In this document: positions 1 through 8,048 of the stretch, piece after piece
Numbering within the stretch: position 1 is the first letter of the stretch
How the letters are laid out: each line of letters starts with the position of its first letter
Assembly: GCA_017408905.1 (NCBI GenBank)
Contig: JAFQTU010000046.1
Coordinates: forward strand, 1-34,979
Origin: Mailhella sp.
GTDB lineage: Bacteria; Desulfobacterota; Desulfovibrionia; Desulfovibrionales; Desulfovibrionaceae
Length of the DNA: 34,979 bases
Direction: 5' to 3'
The notes under the pieces: generated by a model
What the model saw: the letters and a program-made list of their open reading frames with translations, nothing else
Database searches by the model: none
What the model was told of the DNA's origin: nothing
Translations under genes and position numbers: made by a program

Positions 1-598
1 GGCGCGAAAGGATGCGGATGGCGCGGCGTATCTCGGCGTCACGGCCGATGACGGGATCGAGCTTGCCCTTGCCTGCGGCTTCCACAAGGTCGCGGCCGTA
101 CTTGGTGAGGGCTTCGTACGTGCCTTCCGGGTCGGCAGAGGTCACGCGCTGGCCGCCGCGCACTTCGGCCGTAGCACGCAGGAACTTTTCGAGGTCGATG
201 CCGTTCTTGCGGCAGATGTCACCAAGCGCGCCGCCCGCTTCAACGAGCTGGGCGAAGATGTGTTCCACGCTGACGTACTCGTCCTTCAGGCGGCGGGCCA
301 GCTCTTCGGCCTGCGCAAGGGCGCGGGCAAGGCGCTGGGTGATGCGGATGGACTGCTGGTCCACGCCGGAACCGCTGACCGAGGGGCGCTTGTCGAGAGC
401 CTGTTCTATTTCAGCGGTCATCAGCTCGACGCTGGCCCCCATGCGCTTCACGATGCCGGGCACAAGGCCTTCCTGCTGGCGCAGGAGCGCAAGGGCGAGA
501 TGTTCGGCGTCCACTTCCTGATGGCCGCGGGTGAGCGCCAGATTCTGGGCCGCGCCCAGAGCTTCCTGCGCCTTGATGGTGAGTTTGTTCATATCCAT
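1..598 (-). CDS. clpB: ATP-dependent disaggregase ClpB, N-terminal part (cut by window edge)
   Basis: ClpB is a cytosolic AAA+ disaggregase that works with DnaK/DnaJ on heat-aggregated proteins. The frame is open from an ATG at 598 to the window edge, giving about 199 residues. It starts [14 protein letters not shown] and shows the N-terminal Clp repeat domain (about 1-145). The linker into the first ATPase domain follows, with [19 protein letters not shown] and [15 protein letters not shown]. No Walker motif is reached. The start is set by a strong AGGAGG seven bases upstream of ATG. A second in-frame ATG lies two codons in. The gene sits 129 bp downstream of a CbpA-type DnaJ gene on the same strand, so the two are probably one heat-shock operon. 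The family call is confident; the C-terminal part cannot be assessed. Confidence 0.93.
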   Translation of the reverse strand, partial: MDMNKLTIKAQEALGAAQNLALTRGHQEVDAEHLALALLRQQEGLVPGIVKRMGASVELMTAEIEQALDKRPSVSGSGVDQQSIRITQRLARALAQAEELARRLKDEYVSVEHIFAQLVEAGGALGDICRKNGIDLEKFLRATAEVRGGQRVTSADPEGTYEALTKYGRDLVEAAGKGKLDPVIGRDAEIRRAIRILSR

Positions 599-610
599 GA
601 GTTACCTCCT

Positions 611-629
611 GCGGGTTGTAGAGACCCGC
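611..629 (-). promoter_or_regulatory. Hairpin directly upstream of the clpB ribosome binding site
   Basis: On the minus strand a six-base stem, GCGGGT pairing with ACCCGC around a seven-base loop, ends exactly where the AGGAGG of clpB begins. A second dyad, GGCCGTC/GACGGCC (652-658 with 675-681), lies further upstream in the same 129-bp gap. The hairpin could affect ribosome access or mRNA stability. No function is shown by the sequence alone. Confidence 0.35.
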
Positions 630-727
630 CCGTGAGATAGCCGCAGGCGGAGGCCGTCAAAAGGGTGCAGAGCAGACGGCCCGCGAGTCGCCCGGGGCTT
701 CTTTTATGATGAGTGAGGGGAAATGCC

Positions 728-1663
728 TTATTTATCCGCGAGTTCCGCCAGGGCCTTCCAGTGTGCGAGCTGTTCTTCGCTCAGGTCTTCGGGCTTGGGG
801 ATGCTGATGGTGACGTTGACATACTCGTCGCCGCGCTGGGATTCCGGGCCGAGACCGCGCCCGCGGATGCGGAGCTTGCGGCCGCTGGAAGACGCCGCCG
901 GGATGTTCATTTCCACAGCGCCGTCCAGCGTGGGGATACGCTTCTTCACGCCGAACAGAGCTTCCCACGGGGTAAGGGAAACGTCGCAGGTGACATCGGA
1001 ACCATCCACGCGGAAGACGGGGTGCGCGGCATAGTGCACGGTAAGGTAAAGGTCGCCGGCCGGGTCGCCGGGATTGCCCTTGCCGCGCAGGCGCAGCTTG
1101 CCGCCGTCGCGGATGCCGGCCGGGATATTGATCTGCAGGCTGGACGCCGCACCGCCGGACGAAAGCGTGACCTGCTTGGTGCCGCCCCGGCGGGCTTCCT
1201 CGAGGGTGATCTCGATCTCGGCTTCGATGTCGGAACCGCGGCGCGAACGCCTGCCGCCGAACATGCCGCCGAAGGGGTCGCCCCCGGCCTGCCCGCCAAA
1301 ACCGCCGTTGCGGGCCATGCGGCCGAAAAGCGCTTCGAAAAAGTCGCTGTTCATTCCGCTGCCGCCGAAATTCTGGCCGTTGAAATTGAAGTTGAAATTC
1401 TCGAAGCCCGGGCCGCCGGTGAACTGCTGGCCATGCTTCCAGTTCGGGCCGAGCTGATCGTACATGCGACGCTTCTCGTCGTCCTTCAGGACTTCGTAGG
1501 CCTCGTTTATCTCCTTGAACCTGTCCTCGGCGGCCTTGTCGCCGGGGTTGAGGTCAGGATGATATTTGCGGGCAAGCTTCTTGTAGGCCTTCGCTATCTC
1601 ATCTTTGCCAGCCGAACGCTCAACGCCCAGCAGCTTGTAATAATCCTTGTATTCTACAGCCAT
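728..1663 (-). CDS. cbpA: CbpA/DnaJ-type J-domain co-chaperone
   Basis: This is a 311-residue DnaJ-family co-chaperone that would stimulate DnaK ATP hydrolysis in the cytosol. The J domain (about 5-70) contains YKLLGVERSAGKDEIAKAYK and the hallmark HPD in RKYHPDLNPGD. It is followed by a Gly/Phe-rich stretch (about 85-140) and two C-terminal beta domains with the GTKQVTL and LRLRGKGNPG blocks. The four CxxCxGxG zinc motifs of true DnaJ are absent, so it is the CbpA/DjlA-like class that resembles CbpA in architecture and length (E. coli CbpA is 306 residues). ATG 1663 is chosen because CAGGAGAAG precedes it; the longer frame upstream has no family similarity. clpB follows 129 bp downstream. 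A CbpM-type modulator gene is not seen between them. Confidence 0.9.
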   Translation of the reverse strand: MAVEYKDYYKLLGVERSAGKDEIAKAYKKLARKYHPDLNPGDKAAEDRFKEINEAYEVLKDDEKRRMYDQLGPNWKHGQQFTGGPGFENFNFNFNGQNFGGSGMNSDFFEALFGRMARNGGFGGQAGGDPFGGMFGGRRSRRGSDIEAEIEITLEEARRGGTKQVTLSSGGAASSLQINIPAGIRDGGKLRLRGKGNPGDPAGDLYLTVHYAAHPVFRVDGSDVTCDVSLTPWEALFGVKKRIPTLDGAVEMNIPAASSSGRKLRIRGRGLGPESQRGDEYVNVTISIPKPEDLSEEQLAHWKALAELADK

Positions 1664-1703
1664 TTTTCTTCTCCTGAAAGGCGATTCCCGCCGTACCGAT
1701 ATT

Positions 1704-1732
1704 GAAATAAGTACGCCTTGGAAGCAGTCAAG
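1704..1732 (-). promoter_or_regulatory. Candidate promoter of the cbpA-clpB operon
   Basis: Read on the minus strand, CTTGACT (-35, 1726-1732) and TATTTC (-10, 1704-1709) are separated by 16-17 bases about 40 bp upstream of the cbpA start. The -35 resembles both sigma-70 and sigma-32 types. I see no CIRCE repeat. The assignment is by motif only. Confidence 0.35.
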
Positions 1733-1739
1733 AGGGCAG

Positions 1740-2066
1740 AGCTGGGAAAAGAGATTTGCCGGGGTGGGGGAAACTTGGAAAAGCCATAGCTTTGGGGTTC
1801 GCCAGCATAGCGGGGGGGTCGGGGGCTTCGCCTGCACGCACCTCTGCTCTCAAAAACACACTCAACCATACTTTATCCAACTGGAATCATTTCACCTTTC
1901 CCATCCACACCTACCTTTCTGTTTCGTAGCTTTTTTCTCAGCTTCTCTCCCAGCGTGCCTATCTCGGGCAAGGACGCTTTGCCGCTCTCCTTACGGCGGA
2001 TATTCATATGTGGAGCGGAAACATGGCCATATCCGCCCTTCCCCTTCCGGTCGGGCTTGCAGAGGG
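1740..2066. other. Non-coding stretch between cbpA and the msbA-like gene
   Basis: About 460 bp separate the cbpA start from the msbA stop. I find no credible gene: short frames lack ribosome binding sites and family motifs. It holds G-runs near 1759-1830 and a perfect 9-bp inverted repeat, GGCGGATAT (1995-2003) with ATATCCGCC (2029-2037). Read on the minus strand, 1760-1840 contains a small GGCGAAGCC hairpin followed by a C-rich tract, loosely like the start of the intergenic repeat elements at 18057, 21705 and 23155. It may be a decayed relative. Confidence 0.4.
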
Positions 2067-2067
2067 C

Positions 2068-2103
2068 ATAAGAAAGGCCCCCGCCTCATACGAAGCAGGG
2101 GCC
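2068..2103 (-). terminator. Rho-independent terminator after the msbA-like gene
   Basis: On the minus strand a nine-base GC-rich stem with one mismatch (2095-2103 pairing with 2076-2084) around a short loop is followed by TTTCTT. It lies about 25 bp downstream of the ABC transporter stop codon and would end the glmS-msbA transcript. Confidence 0.75.
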
Positions 2104-2125
2104 GCGTTCTTGCGCAGTTCGGCGC

Positions 2126-3910
2126 TTATTCGGCGCTGTCCTCTCCACCCTTGAACTGCATATTGTACAGGGTGCGGTATTTACCGTTGGGGATAGCCAT
2201 CAGCTCTTCATGCGTACCCAGTTCGGCAAGGTCGCCCTCGTTGATGACGGCGATGCGGTTGGCATTCTTCACCGTGGACAGGCGGTGCGCGATGACGAAC
2301 ACGGTCTTGTCCTTCATAAGGTTGTCGATGGCCTTCTGCACGATCTCCTCGGACTTGTTGTCGAGTGCGGAAGTCGCTTCATCGAGGATAACGATGGGCG
2401 CGTTCTTCAGGAAGGCGCGGGCAATGGCCACGCGCTGTTTCTGGCCGCCGGAAAGGAGCGTGCCGCGCTCGCCGATAGCGGTATCCACGCCCTTGTCGAG
2501 CGAGGCGATGAACTCCGTGAGGCAGGCGCATTCAAGGGCCTGCCTGATCTCTTCATCCGTGGCGTCGGGCTTGCCGAGCAGGATATTCTCTCTGATCGTA
2601 CCGTCGAAGAGGAAGTTATCCTGGAACACGACGGCGATGTTCTGCCGCAGATCGTACAGGCTGAACTCACGGATATCCACACCGTCGATCTTGATGCTGC
2701 CCTGATTCACATCGTAGAAGCGGGGAATGAGGCTGACCAGCGTGCTCTTGCCGCCGCCGGAATTGCCCACAAGGGCGATCATCTCGCCGACCTTAACATC
2801 GAGGTTGATATTGCGCAGAACATCCACACCGGGCTCGTAGGCGAAGTGGATATTCTCGAAGGTTATGCTCTTCTTCACGCCATCCAGCGGCTTGGTCGCT
2901 TCCTTTTCCACAAGATGAGAAGGCCGGTCGAGCATCTCAAAAACGCGTTCTATGGCAAGGAAGGAATTCTGAACGGATACGGCGACGTTGCTGATATTCT
3001 TGAGCGGCGTGTACAGCATGAGCAGGGCCGTGAGGAACGACACGAAGTTACCGGGCGTGATGGTTCCCTGCACGATGAGCCAGCTGCCGTAGGCGATGGC
3101 GAGGCCGAGGCCTATGGAAATGACAAAGTGCATGAAGGGCGAGAGCCATGCCGTACGGCGGGTCATGGCAACCATGAGGTCAAACACCTCGTTCAGCAGG
3201 TTACTGAAACGGAGCTTCTGCTGTTCCTGAAGGTTATAGGCCGCAATGGTACGATTGCCGGCAAAGGTTTCGTTATAGGTGGTGTTCACCTGAAACATGC
3301 ATTGGTTATTCTTAGAAACCAACGACTTGATAAGCTTTTTTACTCTGGTGAGCGGTGCGATGGCAACAACGAGTATGACGATCGCCACAATGGAAAGCTG
3401 CCACGAATTGTAGATGAGCACACCTACCAGCGCCACAGAGGAACATATGCGTGTGATGAAGCTTTTCAGGTTGGTGAGCAGGCCGGAGCAGGCAAGCTTG
3501 GCATCTTCGTTGAACCGGAAGAGAACCTCACCAGAGGTCTTCTTGTCGAAAAAAGCGGGTTCCAATTCCACCAGCTTATCGTACAGGCGCTGCCGCACGG
3601 CCATAGTAATCTTGCCGCCTACCCACGTATTCAGGTAGGCACTGCCGAAGTTCAGCAGGCCCTGCACCGTGGTGAAGCCCACGATGAGGATGGGGATGAA
3701 CCACGGGGCGTCCATATTCTTGCCCACCACCACAACGTCGGTATAGGGCTTGAGGAACATGGCTATAGCCGCATCGAGGCTGCCCACAGGAACACAGATC
3801 AGGAGCGACAGCAGGGCAATAAGCCAGATGGGCTTCACAAAGGGCCACATTCGGCTGTAGTTCACCACGAACTGGTTACGCTTGATCTTCTCCTTGATTG
3901 TTTTACTCAT
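2126..3910 (-). CDS. msbA: MsbA-type lipid-exporting ABC transporter (ATPase fused to membrane domain)
   Basis: This 594-residue half-transporter probably flips lipid A-core or another lipid across the inner membrane as a homodimer. The membrane domain (about 1-325) has hydrophobic segments near 27-48, 70-92, 155-190 and 262-300. The nucleotide-binding domain shows Walker A GNSGGGKST (382-390), signature LSGGQ (486-490), Walker B IVILDEATS (505-513) and the H-loop VFVIAHRLST. Length and order match MsbA (E. coli 582 residues). ATG 3910 is preferred over the longer frame to 3934 because GGAG lies five bases upstream and the protein then starts MSKTIKEK. It lies 75 bp downstream of glmS and is probably cotranscribed, followed by a clear terminator. 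Other exporters share this layout, so the substrate is inferred. Confidence 0.85.
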   Translation of the reverse strand: MSKTIKEKIKRNQFVVNYSRMWPFVKPIWLIALLSLLICVPVGSLDAAIAMFLKPYTDVVVVGKNMDAPWFIPILIVGFTTVQGLLNFGSAYLNTWVGGKITMAVRQRLYDKLVELEPAFFDKKTSGEVLFRFNEDAKLACSGLLTNLKSFITRICSSVALVGVLIYNSWQLSIVAIVILVVAIAPLTRVKKLIKSLVSKNNQCMFQVNTTYNETFAGNRTIAAYNLQEQQKLRFSNLLNEVFDLMVAMTRRTAWLSPFMHFVISIGLGLAIAYGSWLIVQGTITPGNFVSFLTALLMLYTPLKNISNVAVSVQNSFLAIERVFEMLDRPSHLVEKEATKPLDGVKKSITFENIHFAYEPGVDVLRNINLDVKVGEMIALVGNSGGGKSTLVSLIPRFYDVNQGSIKIDGVDIREFSLYDLRQNIAVVFQDNFLFDGTIRENILLGKPDATDEEIRQALECACLTEFIASLDKGVDTAIGERGTLLSGGQKQRVAIARAFLKNAPIVILDEATSALDNKSEEIVQKAIDNLMKDKTVFVIAHRLSTVKNANRIAVINEGDLAELGTHEELMAIPNGKYRTLYNMQFKGGEDSAE

Positions 3911-3985
3911 GCTAACTCCACAAATAAAAGGCACTCCCTGCGCGCCGCCCCTCTCAAGAAGGCCGGGCGCAGAACACCAGAACCG

Positions 3986-5821
3986 TTACTCCACGGTAAC
4001 GCTTTTGGCAAGGTTGCGCGGCTGGTCCACGTCCTTGCCGAGATAGTCGGCCACGCAGTAGCTGAAAAGCTGGAGCGCAGGCAGGGCCAGGAAGGACGCG
4101 GCCACGGGATGGGCCTGCGGAAGCACCCACAGCTCTTCGGCGGCAAGGTCGGGGGCTTTGCCGTCCCTTTCCTGCACAAGGGCGATGACGCGCCCCTGAC
4201 GGGCCAGCACTTCCTGAATATTGGATTTCACCTTGGGGTAGAGCTCGTCGTCCAGCGCCATGGCGAAGGTGGGGAACAACGGGTCGATAAGCGCGATGGG
4301 GCCGTGTTTCATCTCGCCGGAAGCGTAGCCTTCAGCATGGATGTAGGAAAGTTCCTTGAGCTTGAGAGCGCCTTCCAGCGCCAGCGCGTGGCACTGGCCG
4401 CGGCCCAGATAGAAGAAACTGCGCGCGGAAGAGAAGCGCAGGGCCAGCCCGGCGGCCCTCTCCTGCATGGCGGGGAGCGCCGAGGCAAGGAGATGGGGCA
4501 GGCCTGCAAGGGCATGGAGAAGCGCATCGTCCCGCACGGCAGGACTGCGGCGCTGGCCGTAGTACGCGGCCATGAGGGCAAGGAGCGTCATCTGGCTGCA
4601 CATGGCCTTGGTGGAGGCCACGCTTATTTCCGGCCCGGCCTGCGTATAGAGCACCACGTCGGCCTCGCGGGCGATGGACGAGCCAACCACGTTGCACAGG
4701 CCTATGACCTTGCAGCCCTTTTCCTTGGCAAGGCGCAGGGCTGCCAGCGTGTCGGCGGTCTCGCCGGACTGGCTGATGACCAGCACGGCCTCGTCGGGCC
4801 TCAGGATGGGGTCGCGGTAGCGGAATTCGGAAGCGATGTCGAGCACGGTGGGAACGCCGCCCACGCTTTCAAGGAGCTGGCGGCTCCACAGGCCCGCGTT
4901 GTAGGACGTGCCGCAGGCCACGATATGCAGGCGGCTGGGCACGGGAAAAGCGTCGAGCTCATGCAGATCGACGCGAAGGCCCTGCCCGTCCCGCAGGAGG
5001 CGGCCGCTGAGGCAGTCCGTGATGACGCGGGGCTGTTCCATGATCTCCTTGAGCATGAAATGCTTGTAGCCGTCCTTGGCGGCGGCCTGCATATCCCATG
5101 GGATATGGCTCACGGCCTTTTCGACCGGGGCAAGGTCTTTCAGGGAAAAGACTTCCCATGCTGCGCCCTGGATGCGGGCCATCTCGCCGTCTTCAAGGAA
5201 GACGACTTCACGGGTATAGGGCAGGAAGGCGGGGATGTCGGAGGCCACGAAGCATTCGCCCACGCCCACGCCCATGAGCAGGGGTGCGGCCATGCGCGCG
5301 GCGTAGATGACGCCCGGCTCTTCGGGCGACAGGAGAACGACGGCATAGGCCCCGTGGGCGCGGCGCAGGGCAGAGGCAAAGGCCTCGCGCAGGCAGGAGG
5401 CCTTCTTGCGCTCCTCGCCGATGAGATGGGCCAGCACTTCGGTGTCGGTCTCGGAAAGGAAGACGTGCCCTTCGGCAGTGAGCTCGTCCTTGATTTCCTG
5501 GAAATTCTCGATGATACCGTTGTGGATGATGGCAAGATCGCCATCCTGAGAAAGGTGGGGGTGGGCGTTGCGCTCCACAGGGAGGCCATGCGTGGCCCAG
5601 CGGGTATGCCCTATGCCGGCCGTCGCCAGCAGGCAGGGCTTTTCCGCCACCTTGGCTTCCAGCGCAGAGAGCTTGCCTGCGGCCTTGAGCACTTCCAGCT
5701 TTCCGGCCTGTTCGAAAGCCACGCCGGACGAATCGTAGCCGCGATATTCAAGGCGATGCAGGCCTTCGATGAGCAGGGGGACTGCCGGGCGATGGCCGCT
5801 GTAGCCGATGATGCCACACAT
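3986..5821 (-). CDS. glmS: Glutamine-fructose-6-phosphate aminotransferase (isomerizing)
   Basis: GlmS converts fructose-6-phosphate and glutamine to glucosamine-6-phosphate, the first step toward UDP-GlcNAc for peptidoglycan and lipid A. The 611-residue protein starts MCGIIGYSGHRPAV; after Met removal Cys becomes the N-terminal amidase nucleophile. This fixes the start at 5821 despite an open frame reaching 5929, and AAGGAG precedes it. Glutaminase motifs include HTRWATHG and HNGIIENF. Two SIS isomerase domains follow, with VACGTSYNAG, SQSGETADT and the C-terminal LAKSVTVE. The E. coli enzyme is 609 residues. glmU lies elsewhere in this window; glmM is not seen. No glmS ribozyme-like structure is apparent upstream; instead there is a compact promoter. 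Confidence 0.97.
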   Translation of the reverse strand: MCGIIGYSGHRPAVPLLIEGLHRLEYRGYDSSGVAFEQAGKLEVLKAAGKLSALEAKVAEKPCLLATAGIGHTRWATHGLPVERNAHPHLSQDGDLAIIHNGIIENFQEIKDELTAEGHVFLSETDTEVLAHLIGEERKKASCLREAFASALRRAHGAYAVVLLSPEEPGVIYAARMAAPLLMGVGVGECFVASDIPAFLPYTREVVFLEDGEMARIQGAAWEVFSLKDLAPVEKAVSHIPWDMQAAAKDGYKHFMLKEIMEQPRVITDCLSGRLLRDGQGLRVDLHELDAFPVPSRLHIVACGTSYNAGLWSRQLLESVGGVPTVLDIASEFRYRDPILRPDEAVLVISQSGETADTLAALRLAKEKGCKVIGLCNVVGSSIAREADVVLYTQAGPEISVASTKAMCSQMTLLALMAAYYGQRRSPAVRDDALLHALAGLPHLLASALPAMQERAAGLALRFSSARSFFYLGRGQCHALALEGALKLKELSYIHAEGYASGEMKHGPIALIDPLFPTFAMALDDELYPKVKSNIQEVLARQGRVIALVQERDGKAPDLAAEELWVLPQAHPVAASFLALPALQLFSYCVADYLGKDVDQPRNLAKSVTVE

Positions 5822-5855
5822 AGGGGACTCCTTATTAGAAGGGGAACGTGCCCCT

Positions 5856-5884
5856 GTTATACAGCCCTTAGGCCGAAGCGGCAA
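5856..5884 (-). promoter_or_regulatory. Sigma-70-type promoter of glmS
   Basis: On the minus strand TTGCCG (5879-5884), a 17-base spacer and TATAAC (5856-5861) lie about 35 bp upstream of the glmS start, with AAGGAG between. Five of six -10 bases match the consensus. Confidence 0.65.
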
Positions 5885-5904
5885 GAAAATCATTGCCGCA
5901 GGGC

Positions 5905-5943
5905 CGCCAGACAAGAAGACCTGCCGCATATCCGACAGGTCTT
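5905..5943 (-). terminator. Rho-independent terminator after the OmpH-like lipoprotein gene
   Basis: On the minus strand an 11-base stem (5933-5943 with 5916-5926, one wobble pair) is followed by a T-rich CTTCTTGTCT. It begins about 20 bp after the lipoprotein stop and sits just upstream of the glmS promoter, separating the two transcripts. Confidence 0.85.
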
Positions 5944-5961
5944 TCGTATCATAACACTTGC

Positions 5962-6564
5962 CTACTGCTGTTTTTCAGCGGCAGGTGCGGCCTTTTCCCC
6001 TTCAAGGGGAAGGGCGTTGGCGGGTTCAGGCCGACGGGGAAGCTCCAGGGAAGGCATTTCCCCGAAGGAAGGTTCCACGGCGTCCAGCGCCTTCATGATA
6101 GATGCGGTGATATCGGTCTCCGGGCTGGCGGAAAGCATATTCTCGGCACTGAAGATGCCGAACAGGCCGTTTTCCCTGCTGTAGGCATCGAAGGTCTTTT
6201 TCATCACCGTCTGGATGACATTGCCGACGTGCTCCTGCTCCTGACGGATGGCTTCCTGCATGAAGGCCACACGCTCCTGAAGCTCGCTCTCCATGCGGCT
6301 GGCTTCCTCGTCCCTGCCTTCGGCACGGGCTTTTTCCATGGCGTCCAGCGCCTGCTTCAGTATGCTCTGCGCCTTGTTCTCCAGCTCGTTCATGCGGCTG
6401 AAGCCCGCCTTGCCTATGCGGCTGTCCTGAAAGAGCTTGCTTATCTGCACCACGCCGAACTGCGGGGCAGGCTTCTGCTTCTGCTTCTCGTTACAGCCGG
6501 CAAGAAGGGCAAGCATGGATACAAGGACAAGGGCGCGGCAGATATGGGCAAGGGTTTTCTTCAT
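5962..6564 (-). CDS. OmpH/Skp-like periplasmic lipoprotein
   Basis: This 200-residue predicted lipoprotein has a basic start, hydrophobic core and lipobox LLAGC with Cys24, so it should be exported and lipid-anchored. The mature part (about 33-150) starts with FGVVQISKLF and continues as a long charged helical region rich in Glu, Lys and Ala. This pattern is typical of the OmpH/Skp chaperone family, whose helices form tentacles around unfolded outer-membrane proteins. The C-terminus (about 165-200) is Pro/Ala/Glu-rich and probably flexible. Classical Skp is soluble, so lipid anchoring is a variation. GGAG lies seven bases before the ATG. It has its own terminator and lies between a kinase-like gene and glmS. 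The fold is inferred from sequence pattern; a generic coiled-coil lipoprotein is the alternative. Confidence 0.65.
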   Translation of the reverse strand: MKKTLAHICRALVLVSMLALLAGCNEKQKQKPAPQFGVVQISKLFQDSRIGKAGFSRMNELENKAQSILKQALDAMEKARAEGRDEEASRMESELQERVAFMQEAIRQEQEHVGNVIQTVMKKTFDAYSRENGLFGIFSAENMLSASPETDITASIMKALDAVEPSFGEMPSLELPRRPEPANALPLEGEKAAPAAEKQQ

Positions 6565-6711
6565 AAGGAAACTCCGTAAAAAAACAGGAAGGACGGCGAA
6601 AAAGGCAATACCAGCGAATCAAAACAGCGAGAGGAAATACAGGGAGAGCTTCCCTACCCCCTCAGGTACAACGTGGAAGCCCTACTAAACAGCCTGCCAA
6701 AAACAGAACTA

Positions 6712-7530
6712 TCAGTGAGATTTTGCTTTCTGTACCGTATTGAAATACCGATTGAAATTGATTTCATCGGTCTTATATTCATGAGATTTAAAAACAGAAT
6801 CATCCTTGAACTGCTTTGCGGATGCGAAATCAATGATATAAAGCTGTCTTTCTCCATTACCAAGAGTACCGATGAGGATATTGCTTCCATGCAGGTCGCC
6901 ATGAACAAGCCTGTTCTCCCTCATGTAATTCCTCACTTCCTACAGTTGAGAAATATACGTATCCTCGGGACCTGCGGCACTGCGCATACAGTCGTGCAAG
7001 GTCTGGACGTTTTCGACCAGCGGAGTCACCAGCACTTCAAACTGCGGAAGTTCAAGGTAGGTGATAGGCTTCAGGCAGTAGGGACAGCCGGAAGAAAAGA
7101 GCAGTCCGTTTTCGTACTCGCCTTTCAAATACGATGGCGAAGAGGTTTTGGATGGCGGAGTAGAATAGATGTTCGTCTTGATAAAGACAGGGCGGTTTTC
7201 CAAACGGCCTTTAAAGTTGAAATACGGGCCTTTGCCTTCGGTAAGGAGAATCTCCAGATTGGAAACGAGAACCCCCTCCTTCACCAGCGCCTGTTCCAGA
7301 ACGACCTGCGCAAGTTTCCCGATCAGGAGCTTCTGCAGGCGCAGTTCCTTTTCCGCACGTATGGATTTATAGGCAATAAGGAAGTAGTTGAACTTCTTTG
7401 AAAATTTTACTCTGTAGGTTTTTCCGAAAAGAGTTATCCTGAAGGCGTAGCTGTCATAAAGCTCTTCGGGGCGGAAAGAGAAATACGACTCCCTCCAATT
7501 AGATTCTTTCACGCGTTCTATCTTTAGCAT
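6712..7530 (-). pseudogene. Kinase-like (LPS core / Kdo-kinase type) gene interrupted by an in-frame TAG
   Basis: The frame from ATG 7530 to TGA 6712 carries a single internal TAG at 6940-6942 and is otherwise continuous (about 271 residues). Before the TAG are a beta-3-like lysine (VFIKTN) and an alpha-C-like glutamate (GEYENGLL). After it, in the same frame, are the catalytic loop VHGDLHGSNIL and the metal-binding IIDFASAKQF. Together these are the hallmarks of the protein-kinase-like fold used by LPS core kinases (WaaP/WaaY, KdkA). The stop splits the catalytic half from the ATP-binding half. GAGGA six bases before the ATG at 6924 could restart translation, giving two pieces. The gene is visibly AT-richer than its neighbours, suggesting transfer. 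Nonsense pseudogene, sequencing error and read-through are all possible. Confidence 0.7.
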
Positions 7531-7628
7531 ACGGAAATATCTCCTCAAAAAAACCAGAGCTGACGGAGAGAAAACCTGCACACGTAAGCGTACAGTATGC
7601 CTGTATTCCTCTCGGAAAAATCTCTACT

Positions 7629-7657
7629 AATATATCATTTCGCCAAGACTTAGACAA
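7629..7657 (-). promoter_or_regulatory. Sigma-70-type promoter of the kinase-like gene
   Basis: On the minus strand TTGTCT (7652-7657), a 17-base spacer and TATATT (7629-7634) stand about 100 bp upstream of the kinase ATG. A small dyad AGACA/TGTCT overlaps the -35. An intact promoter suggests the interrupted gene is still transcribed or was recently broken. Confidence 0.6.
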
Positions 7658-7757
7658 GCTGTCTTTTCCTGCCCCTCCCCGGGCTTGACAGCGCCCCCGG
7701 CTTGGCGGAAACTCCGGCCCACAGGACAGAACACGTTCAAACAAGGCAGGACATCAC

Positions 7758-8045
7758 ATGGCTGACCCCAGATCGGAAGCGGCGATAGAAAAGCTCCGCA
7801 CGGAAATCGACGCCCTGGACAACGAGCTCCTCGAACTCATGCGCAGGCGCTTCAACCTGAGCCGCCGCATCATGACGGACCAGCACCGCTTCGGCATGCC
7901 GGTGGAAGTCTTCACCCGCGACAGGGAGGAACAGACCCTCGACCGCCTGAAAAAGCTGAACGACGAGTCCGACTGCCCCATGCGGGCCTCCCACCTCGGG
8001 AACATCTGGAAGGCCATCTTCTCCTGCACCCGCGTGGGCTGGTAG
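7758..8045 (+). CDS. Stand-alone chorismate-mutase-like (AroQ fold) protein
   Basis: This 95-residue protein is the size of a single AroQ-type chorismate mutase domain, which turns chorismate into prephenate for Phe/Tyr synthesis. It begins with the family pattern IEKLRTEIDALDNELLELM and continues to REEQTLDRL and a last helix near 80-95. By hand alignment with the E. coli P-protein domain, active-site residues R11, R28, R51 and E52 correspond to R14, R31, R56 and E57. The essential K39 becomes Gln42 and Gln88 falls near the terminal Trp95. Activity is therefore uncertain. A perfect TTGACA at 7685-7690 lies upstream, but I see no good -10 at 17 bp. It converges with the DHH gene, leaving three bases between stop codons. 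It ends with TAG. Confidence 0.7.
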   Translation: MADPRSEAAIEKLRTEIDALDNELLELMRRRFNLSRRIMTDQHRFGMPVEVFTRDREEQTLDRLKKLNDESDCPMRASHLGNIWKAIFSCTRVGW

Positions 8046-8048
8046 GCT

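Noticed and set aside
2210..6184. A 1324-codon open frame on the plus strand opposite msbA and glmS
   Set aside because: It is the antisense shadow of two well-identified genes in GC-rich DNA; its protein shows no family motifs and no ribosome binding site.
6940..6942. TAG read as pyrrolysine
   Set aside because: TAG ends several ordinary genes here (chorismate-mutase-like, ispB, gatA, aas), no pyl gene is in the window, and a kinase helix is not a known Pyl site. It is kept only as a remote option.
6936..6945. Frameshift as the cause of the split kinase gene
   Set aside because: Codon phase is the same on both sides of the TAG at 6940-6942; no base insertion or deletion is needed.
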